Of a stretch of DNA of 64,000 nt, positions 11,873 through 23,513 are shown one piece after another (the stretch's first letter is position 1; every line of letters begins with the position of its first letter). Where the stretch lies: the NCBI GenBank assembly GCA_013365325.1, contig JABVXV010000017.1, forward strand, positions 62,001 through 126,000, in the 5' to 3' direction. The notes under the pieces were generated by a model that was not told the origin of the DNA, did no database searches, and saw only the letters and a list, made by a program, of their open reading frames with translations. The position numbers were made by a program, and so were the translations under genes. This DNA comes from Dipetalonema caudispina (taxonomy: Eukaryota > Nematoda > Chromadorea > Rhabditida > Onchocercidae).

Positions 11873-12669
11873 TCTCTATTGCTATTATAGTTTGAAATTG
11901 TCGTGTCATTCTTTATTTCAAAAAAAAAAAAAAAGAAAAAAAATCTGACCGAAGTAGTGAAATTGCTTCCTTTATCCTTTACTGTGTTAGATAGGTGTTT
12001 GACTTGTTTTTTCTCTTTCTTTATTAGTTTGTATGGAAACTTGCACAAATGTCATTGCAAGATAAATTTTATTTAATGATAAGTTTTGCTGTACATTGGT
12101 TATTTGAATTACACATGCTGGAATCTTCATGGTCTCATATCCTGAATTCTTTGATGAGCTGATAGAAGTATCTGTACAATATATTTTTTGTTGTCATTTT
12201 CATTTTGCATAGCAGGAGATAATTTATCTACGTTGTGCATCATCTGATTCAGCATTAATTGTAATAAATTTTCTCTATAGCTTTATCTCCCAGGATATAT
12301 ACGTTTTGTTGTCTTTCCTTGCAATATTTTAATACCTAGTGAATGAAATGATTCTTTCATAGTTTCAGGAAGATGTGAACGATGTGTCGTATGAAAAATG
12401 TGGGGTACATTCTCTAACCAAGATCTTGTTTTCATTTGATCCAAATATAATTTTGCAGTTCAATTTTGAAAAGGCTAATAATGAGAATGATGGATCTTAA
12501 TTTTTTAGTGAGTGTAAGGGGGTATTATTTATCGTTGATTCAGTTGTTAGTACTCTTTGATCGCTATATATAGATTCATTTTGGTTCAGAAGTTTCAGAT
12601 ATATAAACAGTCTTGGTGAACGATTACTTCATTACGTTCAACAAAATTGTGGAACATCAAAAATAGCGA
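11873..12669. other. Intergenic region between the E2-like gene and NMNAT
   Basis: It starts with the E2-like 3' UTR, including an A-rich run at 11921-11941. No further exon was recognised on either strand. Confidence 0.5.
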
Positions 12670-13760
12670 ATGAACAGTCTGGAAGGAGCACGAGTAGCTC
12701 TGCTGGCATGTGGTTGCTACAACCCGCCAACAATTATGCACTTAAGGATGTTCGAAAGTGCTCGTGATTTTTTGGAAGTTCGCTACGGATGCGAAGTGGT
12801 TGAAGGAATTCTAAGTCCAGTCGCTGATTACTTTGGCAAACCTGATCTGTTGCCTGCAGCACACAGGCAAATAATATTTTTTTAGTTTTTGATAATCAGA
12901 TTACTAAGTCGGTTACTAATTGTTGTGAGTCTACCTCATTTCTATGTATGATAATGCCTGACAAAATTCAGAGGTGCAGTTGTTTGAGGGAATTGACGAA
13001 GTGATCATATTTCTGCAGCACACGAGACTTTTTTTTAGCTGTCGGCAACAAAGAATCTTGTTCTAAGCCCAAAATACTTCAGGTATAAGATGTCAGAATT
13101 AGCAGTGAAAAGTTCAACATGGATTCGAGCTGATCAGTGGGAATGCACTCAAAAACAATGGACCAGAACACTTTTGGTTTTGGTACACTTTAAGCAAGTG
13201 TTAGATCGGAAATATAATGATACACGGTTACGTTTGTTGTTATTATGCGGTGGCGATGTTGTGGATTCATTCAAGCGAATAACGCCTTCGGGGGATTATC
13301 TTTGGGATCCCGCTGATATTGGTGCAATTATACGAGACTTTGGTAAGTGGTAGATTAAAATTGAACAGAATTTTATTTTAAAGTGCGTATGATAAGGTCC
13401 GGAAACTTTTTCACTCTTTTAAGAAAATTTTATATCTGACATTGTCCAAAAAATATAGAAATTTCGTTGTAGATGTCGGAGTAGAATAATGATTGCACTC
13501 CAGGTTTGGTAGTACTGGCGAGACAAAACGCAGAGCCAATGAAAACTTTGAGTCAGCTTGGTTATAATGGTCAATCACTAGCGAATGTGTTTATTTTTGA
13601 AGATACTGCTTTACCTAATGATATAAGCTCTACACGTTTACGAGCTGCAATTCGACGTGGTGAATCGATAAAGTATTGTACGATGGATTCAGTGGTGGAT
13701 TACATTAGAAAGCACCAACTTTATCGTGTCAAAAATAATCAAACTGCAAACTGTCCTTAG
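12670..13760 (+). CDS. Nicotinamide/nicotinate mononucleotide adenylyltransferase (NMNAT)
   Basis: Three exons (12670-12866, 13083-13342, 13504-13760) give 237 residues. The enzyme joins NMN or NaMN to ATP, the last adenylylation step of NAD synthesis. The nucleotidyltransferase signature is present near the N-terminus as GCYNPPTIMHLRMFE. The second signature ISSTRLRAAIRRGES is present near the C-terminus. Between them are PVADYFGK, the WxC...W substrate region (STWIRADQWECTQKQW) and LLLLCGGDVVDSF, all as in the family. The first intron needs a GC donor (ACACAG then GCAAAT at 12867); no GT donor is nearby, and the join restores HRYKMSELA, equivalent to HRVxMAxLA in homologues. The protein lacks the long central insertion of nuclear NMNAT1, so which human isoform it matches cannot be told. 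Confidence 0.95.
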
Positions 13761-15344
13761 TAAGTTGTATTTAGATTATCATCTTTGTGCATTGTGTCTT
13801 TTTATTCTGCTGTCTTGTATAGATATTTTTAGAGCGCATAGAGAGAAAAAGCATAATCAGAGAAATCTATTTAATGATGTTCTAATTTATTCGTTTTTCG
13901 ATCCATTGATATCTTCACCTATTTATTGAATTATCAAGGCAAAATATTTAATGTTCTCATAACAAGAGCTCTGCGCATTATTATTCGTTTATTCAGTATT
14001 ATTTCAGGAGAACTGACAGTTGATGAGACAGTTTGCCCGTTTTAAGTTTTTAATAACGTCATCAGTCTTTGACTCTAATATATAATCACTCCTATTCTTG
14101 TCAGGTTGTTTAGTCTGACCAAATCTCATGTCTTTCAGTTCTATTTCATTGAATTTGAGGATTTTTTATCTTTTCGAAGCACTTGATGACATCTATTGTC
14201 GGTACAAAGTGCTTTTCTTAACTAAAAGAATTTCACCATTTTCAGTGAGCATGGAAAAATGTAGGTGTTCTGGTATCTTAAACCTCCTCGCTTCGTACAT
14301 ATGACATAATTATTAGGATTGTTTTCAGGAAATTTGATAGCACAATGCATTATTTTAATATTGTCTTTATTTAATGGCTAATTCATGCCACCAAGTGGAT
14401 TGACGGCTGTTTCAGGAATTTTTAAATTGATAATTTCTACATTTGTTTTGTTATTAAAGTGGAAACGCAGACAAATTTTTAAAAAATTTTTCCTTTTTAT
14501 TGTACCTGTTTCTCAAAAATACGGGTTTTTGTCTTTTTTAGTACATTCAAAAAGTTTTTACTGTTTCACTTTGCCATAGTGCTCACTACTTAATTTTTGG
14601 AAGCATTTTTAAAGTGCTCTAATACATTTTCCTTTTTTTATTTTCATTAACAATTGTTTCACATTTGAATGGAATTTCTTAAATACTGTCTAAGTTCATT
14701 TCTGTTTTTCTTTAACTGACAATCAAAACGTAAAGATTGTTTGCATGCCCATCTCATTAATAGTTTGTAACTAAATGCCCTTGATGTATTGTAATTATTT
14801 TTTAATGGCAATAAATAAATGTTTTATATTGTTTAGAATGTGTCAATTCTTTTAGCTTTCTTCTTGCTGCTCTATTTCTTCATTTTCAAATATAACGATC
14901 CCTTTTGTAGATGCATTTGCCAGAACAGTTATGAGGTTAATAGTCAATGACTTCAACGAAAGTTGTTTGCATTGTGGTACCAGATTGACATACCATTCGC
15001 ACTACACAGCTGATAACTTGCGTGATTTGTTTCAGGTCTCTGAACTGCTAGAATATATGATGTTGGAGGTAGCTGTCAGTTCTTATACGAGACAATGCTG
15101 ACTTTCTTCTTCGGAGTAAATCTCGCGCTTAAGAATACGAAATGGCGTATAAACCGTTTGGACTATCGCTGTTGACAGAAAGTAGTGATGGATGTCCAGC
15201 TTTCCTAGCAGTTAACGCCTAGCAGGTGTTGACTGTTTGAAGAGCAGTTATTCGAATTTTTCAGATTTGAAAATTTGATCAATACGGAGTGATTATATGT
15301 TTTAACGAGGATTATTATTTACGTGAAATTCCGCAGTTAGTTCA
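13761..15344. other. Intergenic region between NMNAT and prefoldin 3
   Basis: No exon was recognised. Overlapping AATAAATAAA at about 14811-14820 could be a poly(A) signal but is a kilobase past the NMNAT stop. A GAAATTCCGCAG site just before 15337 may accept the spliced leader for the next gene. Confidence 0.5.
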
Positions 15345-17202
15345 ATGCAAGAAGAGGAAGAATTCGTTTCGGACCTTGTAGAACAAGGTGTTCCTACAGC
15401 TGAAGTGATGGTTAGTAATCAATAGAAGCTGTTGAAGTTTTTGAAATAAAAAATTCCATTTTGTGGATATATTGGTGAGGCATTAAGTGATCTTGCTTAT
15501 ATAATTAAGATCTTGCCTACATAATTAAATGAAGTTGTTGCAAGATGCAAGTTGACTATAAGTTTTGTTTTTGTGTTAAGTTATAGTACACAGTTAAATG
15601 GAAGTCCGGAAAGTAGCAGCAGAAATACTGGGGCATAATTTCTTGAGGTGAAGAAGCAATAATGAGAAGGGGAAAGCTAAAAAATTGTTGATTTTTGAGG
15701 ATAGATTCTGCCTAACAATGAATTAGTTTCATAGTGTATTCAAGTATGGTATGTTCAAGTCATTTAATATATTCAGGAAGATGTGGAAGCTTATTTAAAA
15801 AAAGAAGGTAATATCAGCATAGATGAAGGCATCAGACGTTTAGAAACAATTTATAGGAAGTACAAGCAGGTCGAACAGCAGCTAACTGAGCAAAAATTAC
15901 GGTACTGTTTTCTTTTTGGAGAAGAATGTCACCTATCTTTTATGCTAAGTAGTATCCAAAAATGCATACACAACCTTGATTTATTAAATGAACCTCATTT
16001 TCATCAGTTGAAGTTGCATTTCTGTTACTAGCCTCCAAGACCATACGGTGCTGCTAAATATAAGAAGTGGACGAAGGATAGTTTTACCTGCTATCTGGAC
16101 CAGTTCATACTGAGTAAAGACTCATTGTTTCAATTCCTTTTCGTCTTTCTCTCTACTATTTTCCTGTTTCCTGCAAAAATTACTCGGTCAATGTAGTACT
16201 CATTTCGATCCGTTCATGTCATAGTATAATGTTTTACCTTAAGACTTTTTTCGTAGAAATCACGAAATTCCAGCAATTGTATTATGGTATATTGCAATAG
16301 CTTTTTGTTTCTTAGGAACATAAGTGGAGATATTCGTTATAACTTCGCTGACTTTCATTGACATATACCTTCAGCTCATATCTCTTTACAGATTAGTTTC
16401 GAAGCTTCCGGATTTGAAAAAGTCAGTCGAAGTTGTTAATCATTTAGAGGAGAAATCGGTATGTTGAATTTCTATCTCATTTCACTTTAATCTATTATTG
16501 AAATGGGCTTTCAAACTAAGGTCATTCTTTTTCATTTGATTCCAAATTTTAAATCTTTTTTAATTTTAAATTTTTCATTTACTAATTTTTCAGAAAAAAA
16601 AGGAAACTGTAGAAGTGACACATTTGCTTAGTGATCATGTTTACCAACGAGTGAAAACAGATTCACTTGATAAGGTAATAAAATATGCTTATTTCGTTTG
16701 TTTCAGTAAATTGTACATTCACTTATTAATTGAATTTAAGCAGTTTTATTCTAGAAATTAATTCAGGTGCTTCTATGGCTTGGTTCTAATGTTATGGTGG
16801 AATTCAGTTTGAGCGAAGCGCGATGTATACTAGAAGATAATTATAAAAGTGGCAAGTCCTAACCCTTTTTACTTGACAAATTTGTTATCGAAAAATATCT
16901 GTAGCTGTTTTATATTTTTCTCGTCCAAGTTAATCCTTCGTTATCATTAAATTATTTTATTAAAATGGCAGTACTACTTCACCGGTCGGGAAACGGTGAC
17001 TAAATCTGTGACTTACATTATTTTTGTCCTCCACAAAATATAACATAGGTTGTTTTTTTCTCTAGTTATTTTTTCTTTAGCAAACGATGGAGTGACGAAA
17101 TACGAGAAAGAGTTGGCATTCCTCAAGGATCAAATAACGACAACGGAAGTCAATATGGCTCATGTTTACAACTATGGTATTCGACAAAAAGCAGGTCGAT
17201 GA
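15345..17202 (+). CDS. pfd-3: Prefoldin subunit 3 (VBP1)
   Basis: Six exons (15345-15410, 15777-15901, 16392-16458, 16594-16674, 16767-16851, 17081-17202) give 181 residues. This alpha-type prefoldin subunit belongs to the hexameric co-chaperone that passes nascent actin and tubulin to the CCT chaperonin. Family hallmarks are visible: GVPTAEVMEDVEAYL, the first coiled coil (YRKYKQVEQQLTEQK), WLGSNVMVEFSLSEA, and the second helix ending FLKDQITTTEVNMAHVYN. The fifth intron has a GC donor (AGTG then GCAAGT at 16852); the join gives SANDGVTKYEKE, matching the homologous helix. The stop follows KAGR directly. An overlapping 153-codon frame at 17162-17623 is regarded as chance. Confidence 0.95.
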
Positions 17203-18694
17203 TGTTCATACAATTTGCTATGCATTTTCTACATATTTCATCCGTATGGATTCCAACCAAATTTCTATTCCTCAAGTTGTGCGACTTAAGTTTTTTGTGA
17301 GTAATATTTGCAGAATAGATAACACTATCTTTGAAGGAAATATATTTTCGAGTTGTGGATATTCTAGTATCTTGCTGTTAACTTTATTTTTTGATGCGAT
17401 TTTCAATCATATTTCTATCCGCATAAACTTTTTTGCTAAGTTTTCCGGCGTTACAGGGCTACCAATTAGGTTGATGTGCTACAGATTACATACTTTGTGC
17501 ATTGGTTCCACCGCTCCAGTAGTAATTGCTGAGAAAAAAAAAATCCTACATGCTGACTCTTTTGGAAGTACATGCTGGATATTTAAGTGTGAGGTAAGGT
17601 CTTCCTTGGAATTCTTCGTTTAAGTACGGGTAGTGTGCTTAAGGCCATCTTTTTATGAAATATTCTGTGTATCAGTTTACAGCAATTAATAAGATGTCAC
17701 TGCCGGTACTATCTTTGAATCTGCTACAGAACATGTATCCACTAATGTGCGAGAAGTTTATCCACATCAAATAATAGCAATAAAAAACAAGTCCGGGTCA
17801 TGGGGACTTCAGTTGTCTACTTACAAAATCTTTGAAAGAGAAAGCTGATAACTCGAGCGGAAGATTACGCAAAAAAAGCAATTTAGAGAGAGAATGATAG
17901 GCAGAAGGGAAGGAATATGGGAAATTCGATTTTCGAAAAACCTGGTGGGGTGGAGAATCTTGCAAGTGACTTTAATGCTAATTTTGGTCTTCAGAATAAG
18001 TTTAAAAATACAACACTCAAACATCTCATATTTGGTACTTACAAAACATTCATACACAAGAAAAGTCATTAATATAGTTTCGAGAACAATAAGGAAACAG
18101 AACAAGAAATGTACATAACGCTTTTGATCTAGTAAAGTTTTTGTTGTCAATTCTACATTTATATTTCCAATTCAAATTCTATATACGAAAAAGTCCATCA
18201 CAGTCCAAATGTTGAGGCAAGAAACTTTACAATAATAACAGAAATACATAATTCCTTTGGCCATCACCACATACAGACCAAACCGCCACACTAGAAGTCG
18301 TTACTTCAACTGTTGTGATACCTGTTCAGTACGTTTCGTACGGAGAATATAAAAAATCGGGAAAAACAAATATTACGAAATTGTGTAAGGAACAAAAAGC
18401 ACAAATTTTTAAAAGCAGTTTTTAGATGTAGCTATTATGATTTTTGCTAATGCTGAATAACAACTATTACTGAAAGAGGAGGAGCTCGTATTTAGATTTG
18501 ACTCATTTAAAGTAAAGTTCATAATCCATAAATTAAATACCAGACCGCGAATGTGAAAGAATTTGTGCAATAATAGATGACAGCGGAACAATGAAAGAAA
18601 GAAAAACAAGTAATGATGAAACGTTATGAGATGTCACGAGTTCAGTACATTTAACAAAGACAACTAATGCGTGGGCGAGTGGCATAATACAACT
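17203..18694. other. Convergent intergenic region between pfd-3 and the RPEL gene
   Basis: Two genes end here tail to tail. Open frames exist on both strands but none shows splice-consistent or family-like coding. An AATAAA on the plus strand at 17779-17784 is a possible pfd-3 poly(A) signal. Confidence 0.45.
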
Positions 18695-21600
18695 TTACGG
18701 GCGATGAAACCTGAAAAGATTTATCATCTGATGTGAGCAGCTAAAAAACTTATTATTATTACCATACAATGAAAAAGTTCTTTTAAGGTGAAACGTCATT
18801 TTTTGTCTATGTAAACTGAAGAATAAAGCTGAAAGAGCCTACCGTGTAAATATGCGGCTTTCCTCATGCACATCCATTTCTGTTGCCTTGAAATCGTTCA
18901 ACTCCTTCCTGATCAATGCCTGCAGTGACGCAATTTCAAATTACTCCGCCAAATCAGTAGGCTATAAATACTTTATTCAAAGGTGGCCGCTTCTGTCCAT
19001 GCGATAGAAATTTTAAAACCTTATCGATTGGTGTCAATCTTGTCCAAGGTTTGTCTGCTTTTCGATCATATGCTTCTGCTTCTGTTACTTCCACATAATC
19101 ATTAAATTTGATTATCTGCTTATCCTTCAGTTCTTGTACTGTTGGGCGGAAACTGAGCTGAAAGAAACAAACACCCCTGATTTCAATTTAAATCTGCCTG
19201 CACAGTAAATTCCTAGGAAATATGAACACGACAAAAACTGAAATGAACAATCACCTTACGCAACAAGACTTTACGTGTTTCGTCCATGGCCATTTTGGAA
19301 GAAATTGAAGCGTCTTTGGCTCTTAAAATATTACGCTGCTCCAGTTCTTCAACAGAAGGACGTTCACTTAACTTCCTGAAAACTTGACAAGCGTACTACG
19401 AAATTATTAGAAAACAACCGGATCATTACTGGAAACTTGAAATTACTAACAGAATGTTTAGTGAAAGTATATTTAACAAGAAGGAACCTTTCCAACTTGA
19501 TACTTGCTTTGTGCATCAATCGTCGTCTATCATCGGATGTTTGATTTGGAATGTCATCGACAGGATCAGGCACATTTAACATCTTCGCAAATGTATCCCT
19601 TCTGGTAACCCGTAACGCAAAACTTGCTAAAAGTGCACCAATAAAATACAGTAAAACAGAATTAACAAAACCTGTTTCAATCTTTTAAGATACAAAACAT
19701 ACTCAGTGGAACTTCTTCATCATCTTCACTAGATAAAGGATACGGCACGATACGACTTGCAATAGCTGGATTCGTACTATAACCGATACTACGATGTTTG
19801 TTTAATTCATCATCACGATATTGGATGTCAGTATCGCTATCGCTATCATCAGTCAGTCTGGATGGTAACCTCGTTCCATTAGAGCTAAAATATGTTACAT
19901 TACAAAACTAGAGAAATTTCTTCAGAAATCGACTTCCTCATCTTTTGGATAACAACATTCAAACAACAAAAAAGTTCACCTTAACGGGTGATCAGGACGA
20001 TTAGTATCTAATGCTTCAGAAATCCTTTCGCTCGATGGTATTTTCAAACTCGGTGTTCGTTTCACAAGTCTGAATCTACTAGGTGCACCAGGCTTCTTTA
20101 GCACAGGCTTATTCGGTCGTGCTGACAGATCAGGCTCTTTTGCAATGATTTCTTCAACAACTGCACTCTTCATTTCTCTCGGATCCAATTGGAAAGTTAT
20201 GTATTCTTGATCGGTAAGCTGCTCACCACTTATGTTCTCTCTATCTTGACTAAGCTGTCCGGCTGCAAGAATAACACACAGCTACTAGTTTTAAAAAAAA
20301 AAAAAAAAATGATGGTAACATTCGAAAGATTATACAAAATGTCCTGAGCTTTTTTACAAAATTCCCAGAAATTACCTTGGGCTGTAATGGAAGCGGCTTC
20401 AAAATCTACCAAATTTTCTGCCGTAAGTTGATTAGCATCTGTTTCCACGGTCTTGACAGTCGCTAAATTACCTGCACTAAGTGCATCTCTTTGCTCAATG
20501 ATTACAACTTTTTGAACTGGTGGTACTACTATTTCTTCAGCAGTCAAGCGAAGAATGTTTTCAGCAGAGCTTCTCCTGAAACCTATACGATAAAACCTTC
20601 TCAGCGGAATTTGAAAGTATTTAGATATAAAGAAGCAAATACTGCATTAAATAATTTAGGTAGAAAATTATAGGAAAAATGTTTTCATGAGAATTATCAT
20701 ACCCCTTTAATGAATCCAAATTTATTTGAATGGGCCCTTCAGCTGGTGAGTTTAAACAGCTCCACTGTGTCGGCCTGTATGTCTCTGCAATAAGTTAAAG
20801 AAAATCAATAAATTAATAGCACTTAAATAACCAACGTTGAAAGTTTTCATAATAGTAAATAATAATTGAAAACTCTAAGAAATAAATTATTTCATCCATT
20901 CCCTGCACCTAACGAACAAAATGGAAATTATGTACAAAAACAAGAGCTAAACATTCAAATACCGCTTATTGATATTTGTATAGATTAAGACATGAACAGG
21001 GATAACTCTGAAATAATGGAGTAAAATGAATGGTATAGATTTTCTTGCCAGCTTGCTAACTTCCTCGTCTTCAGCAAGCCACAAAATTTTCTTTCTACAC
21101 CTGACCATATGATTAATTGATTGACTAGTCAACTGAAAGACTACATCAAAGATTATAAGGGTAGAGCGAATACAACAATTTTCGCTGCACTTCCTCACTC
21201 TCTCTACATATATATATATATATATATAATGTATTCAAGCAAGTGCAGGAAGAATTTATTGCAAACACAAATTCCCAGTCAACCAATAATTTCTGAACAG
21301 TAGATCACAATACCAGTGAAGAACAAAAAACTGACGGTGATTTTTTAAACTGATAAGATTTCAATTGCGCATTTAGTTACATCATCAGTGGTGATAAGAG
21401 ATCATAGCAAACAATACTAAGTGAATGAACAACTGCTGCGCCCAATCATTAGCTTACAAGGACATAAATAATGTTTCAAGATCGCAACTGGACGTTACCT
21501 GATTTGGAACTATCACTGATTTTCTTCCTAATACTATCCATCGAGTAAACTGGTAGTGAAAAAGAATCTACAAAAGGCTTTCATACCTTAATTCTTTCAG

Positions 21601-23468
21601 AAGAAGATTTTACAACCAAATTTTACTAGTACACAGACCACCAGTATATTGCAATAAACCATTTAATTTCAGCACCATAGATAATACGATCTGGTTCATC
21701 AGTAAAATAACATGGTATTACTGGTAGTTCTATGCACTATGCATTATAAGTTGATCATTAATTGTAGCTCTAGACAAGTTTCAAGCATTTGGAACTGCGC
21801 CACTCATTTTAACGAATATTTTAAAATGTAAACTTATCAAAAGTGAATTATAAAAATATATATAAATAGAGAAATACTGAAGAAGAAAGCTGATTTTAAG
21901 AAAAATACAGACAAATGAACTGCTGGAACGCTCGAAAACTCCCTTCACAGTCGACTAAAATTTATTATTCGCCTACAACATGAAGACATCAATAAAAGAA
22001 TAAATTTTACAGGAATATTTGTTTCCAAAAATAAGAAAACCAACCATCAACATCCGGAACAGAGAACAGTGATTCCAAAGTGCTGAAAGATGAACGTATG
22101 ATAGCAGGTGGTGAGTTTTCTTGCTTGTGATCACTTGTAACTCGTCTAAAAAACAATTTCAGTAATACGATTAAGCTTCTAATAAATATTCATAGTTACA
22201 GATTTCAAAAGGCAGCTTTACGAACACATACCACGTAACCTGAAATCATTAGAATTAAATTTTTTTTCCTCTTCTGTACTAAGTATGCAATTTCCAACAA
22301 GACAAACTATTTGTCAAATTCATCAATTGAATCCAAGGGAGTTTTTATTTATTGCAGGACTCGCATGAATATACACCTTGATCTCGTCAAATCCGTATAT
22401 TCCCGGCAAACTAATATGTAAGTATATGCTGCTAATCTTGCCGCAATACATAAGCATTACTACAAAAAATGATAGCAACACTAACATACCTAACATACCT
22501 ATCAAGTAACGAAACAAGCCGGAATTTAAATTGTGCAGTGGTATAAGAATTACTCGCAGCATTTCATTGCGCTTCTACTAATATTAGAAGTATTCTGCAA
22601 TGCTTGTTTTCGAACGATAAACTTTTAAACATAAATTCTAAATAAATGAACTAACCGTAGTCGTTCCCTCTGATGCCTTTTTCGCCACTTCCACGGTCGA
22701 AAAATGCGCAACCAAAATTTGCCTGATTTCAACGAACTACTAAACACATGGTAAGAGTGTTTCCTATGACTATATCGTGACCTGTAAAACCATTTCCTTG
22801 CTTCTAAGCTTTACAAGGAAAAAACAGATTTTCAAAAGGCCTTTAGTTTCTTTTTTATTTGTCCTTTTTTCATTTATGAAATCATTCTTATAAAGCATAA
22901 CTAGAATGCGCCAGAGAATGACTTCGCTGAGAAAGATTTTTCACTTACTTGTTAGTAGTTCTGTCGGAATTAAATTCCACGTTAACAGCTGCTACGTTTT
23001 CACTTGTCTGTTCAAAAACTGGAATAAGTTCATACGATAAGTTTATACCCCAAAAAAGAAGAAACGGCCAAGAGTAAATTAAAGTAAAGTTATGAGAGTT
23101 CATTATGTCCAAACAGTTTTTAACAGATTCCCTGGAAGCAAAAATATTTCAAATTTAGTTTCCAAGTCTCATGAAGGCTAAACAATTCACCATTACATGA
23201 ACGGAAGTCTTCATAAACGGACAGGAGATCATAAGATACAGATGAATGAAACAATTTTCATTTTTGTGAATAAATCCAACATTAGACAATTAGAAAATTT
23301 GGTTCATAGTTCGTTTAACTTTCAAAATGGATAGCTAGACATGACTTCCATATTATTGGGGAATTCCTAAAATTGTATTGCAAGAGAATGGGTATTACCT
23401 CCTGTATTTTTTGATTCACTCGTTTCCTTCTGTATGTCTGCTTTCGTTTCAAGTTGAGATTTTAACAT
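18695..23468 (-). CDS. Phosphatase and actin regulator (PHACTR family), RPEL repeats
   Basis: Thirteen exons fit in phase: 23399-23468 (exon extends to 23513), 22949-23018, 22656-22781, 22045-22145, 20703-20784, 20376-20575, 19980-20262, 19703-19884, 19488-19626, 19255-19375, 19020-19157, 18843-18919 and 18695-18710, giving 534 residues. PHACTR proteins bind G-actin through RPEL motifs and protein phosphatase 1 through the C-terminus. Seen here: a basic stretch near residue 65 ([11 protein letters not shown]); an acidic run; RPEL copies [17 protein letters not shown] (about 417-433) and [17 protein letters not shown] (about 457-473); then [24 protein letters not shown] and the invariant end FTRFHRP. 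An expected earlier RPEL at [11 protein letters not shown] is degenerate. The last coding exon has only 16 bases. The start at 23468 is the first ATG of the exon; coding could begin further upstream. Confidence 0.93.
21207..21229. repeat. (TA)n microsatellite
   Basis: Uninterrupted TA dinucleotides lie inside an intron of the PHACTR-type gene. Confidence 0.85.
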
Positions 23469-23513
23469 AACATCATAAATTTTGTTCTTGAATATGTTGA
23501 AATTGCAATTGGC

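Noticed and set aside
17162..17623. 153-codon plus frame overlapping the prefoldin 3' end
   Set aside because: It starts inside the prefoldin coding exon in another frame and shows no family likeness or splice support.
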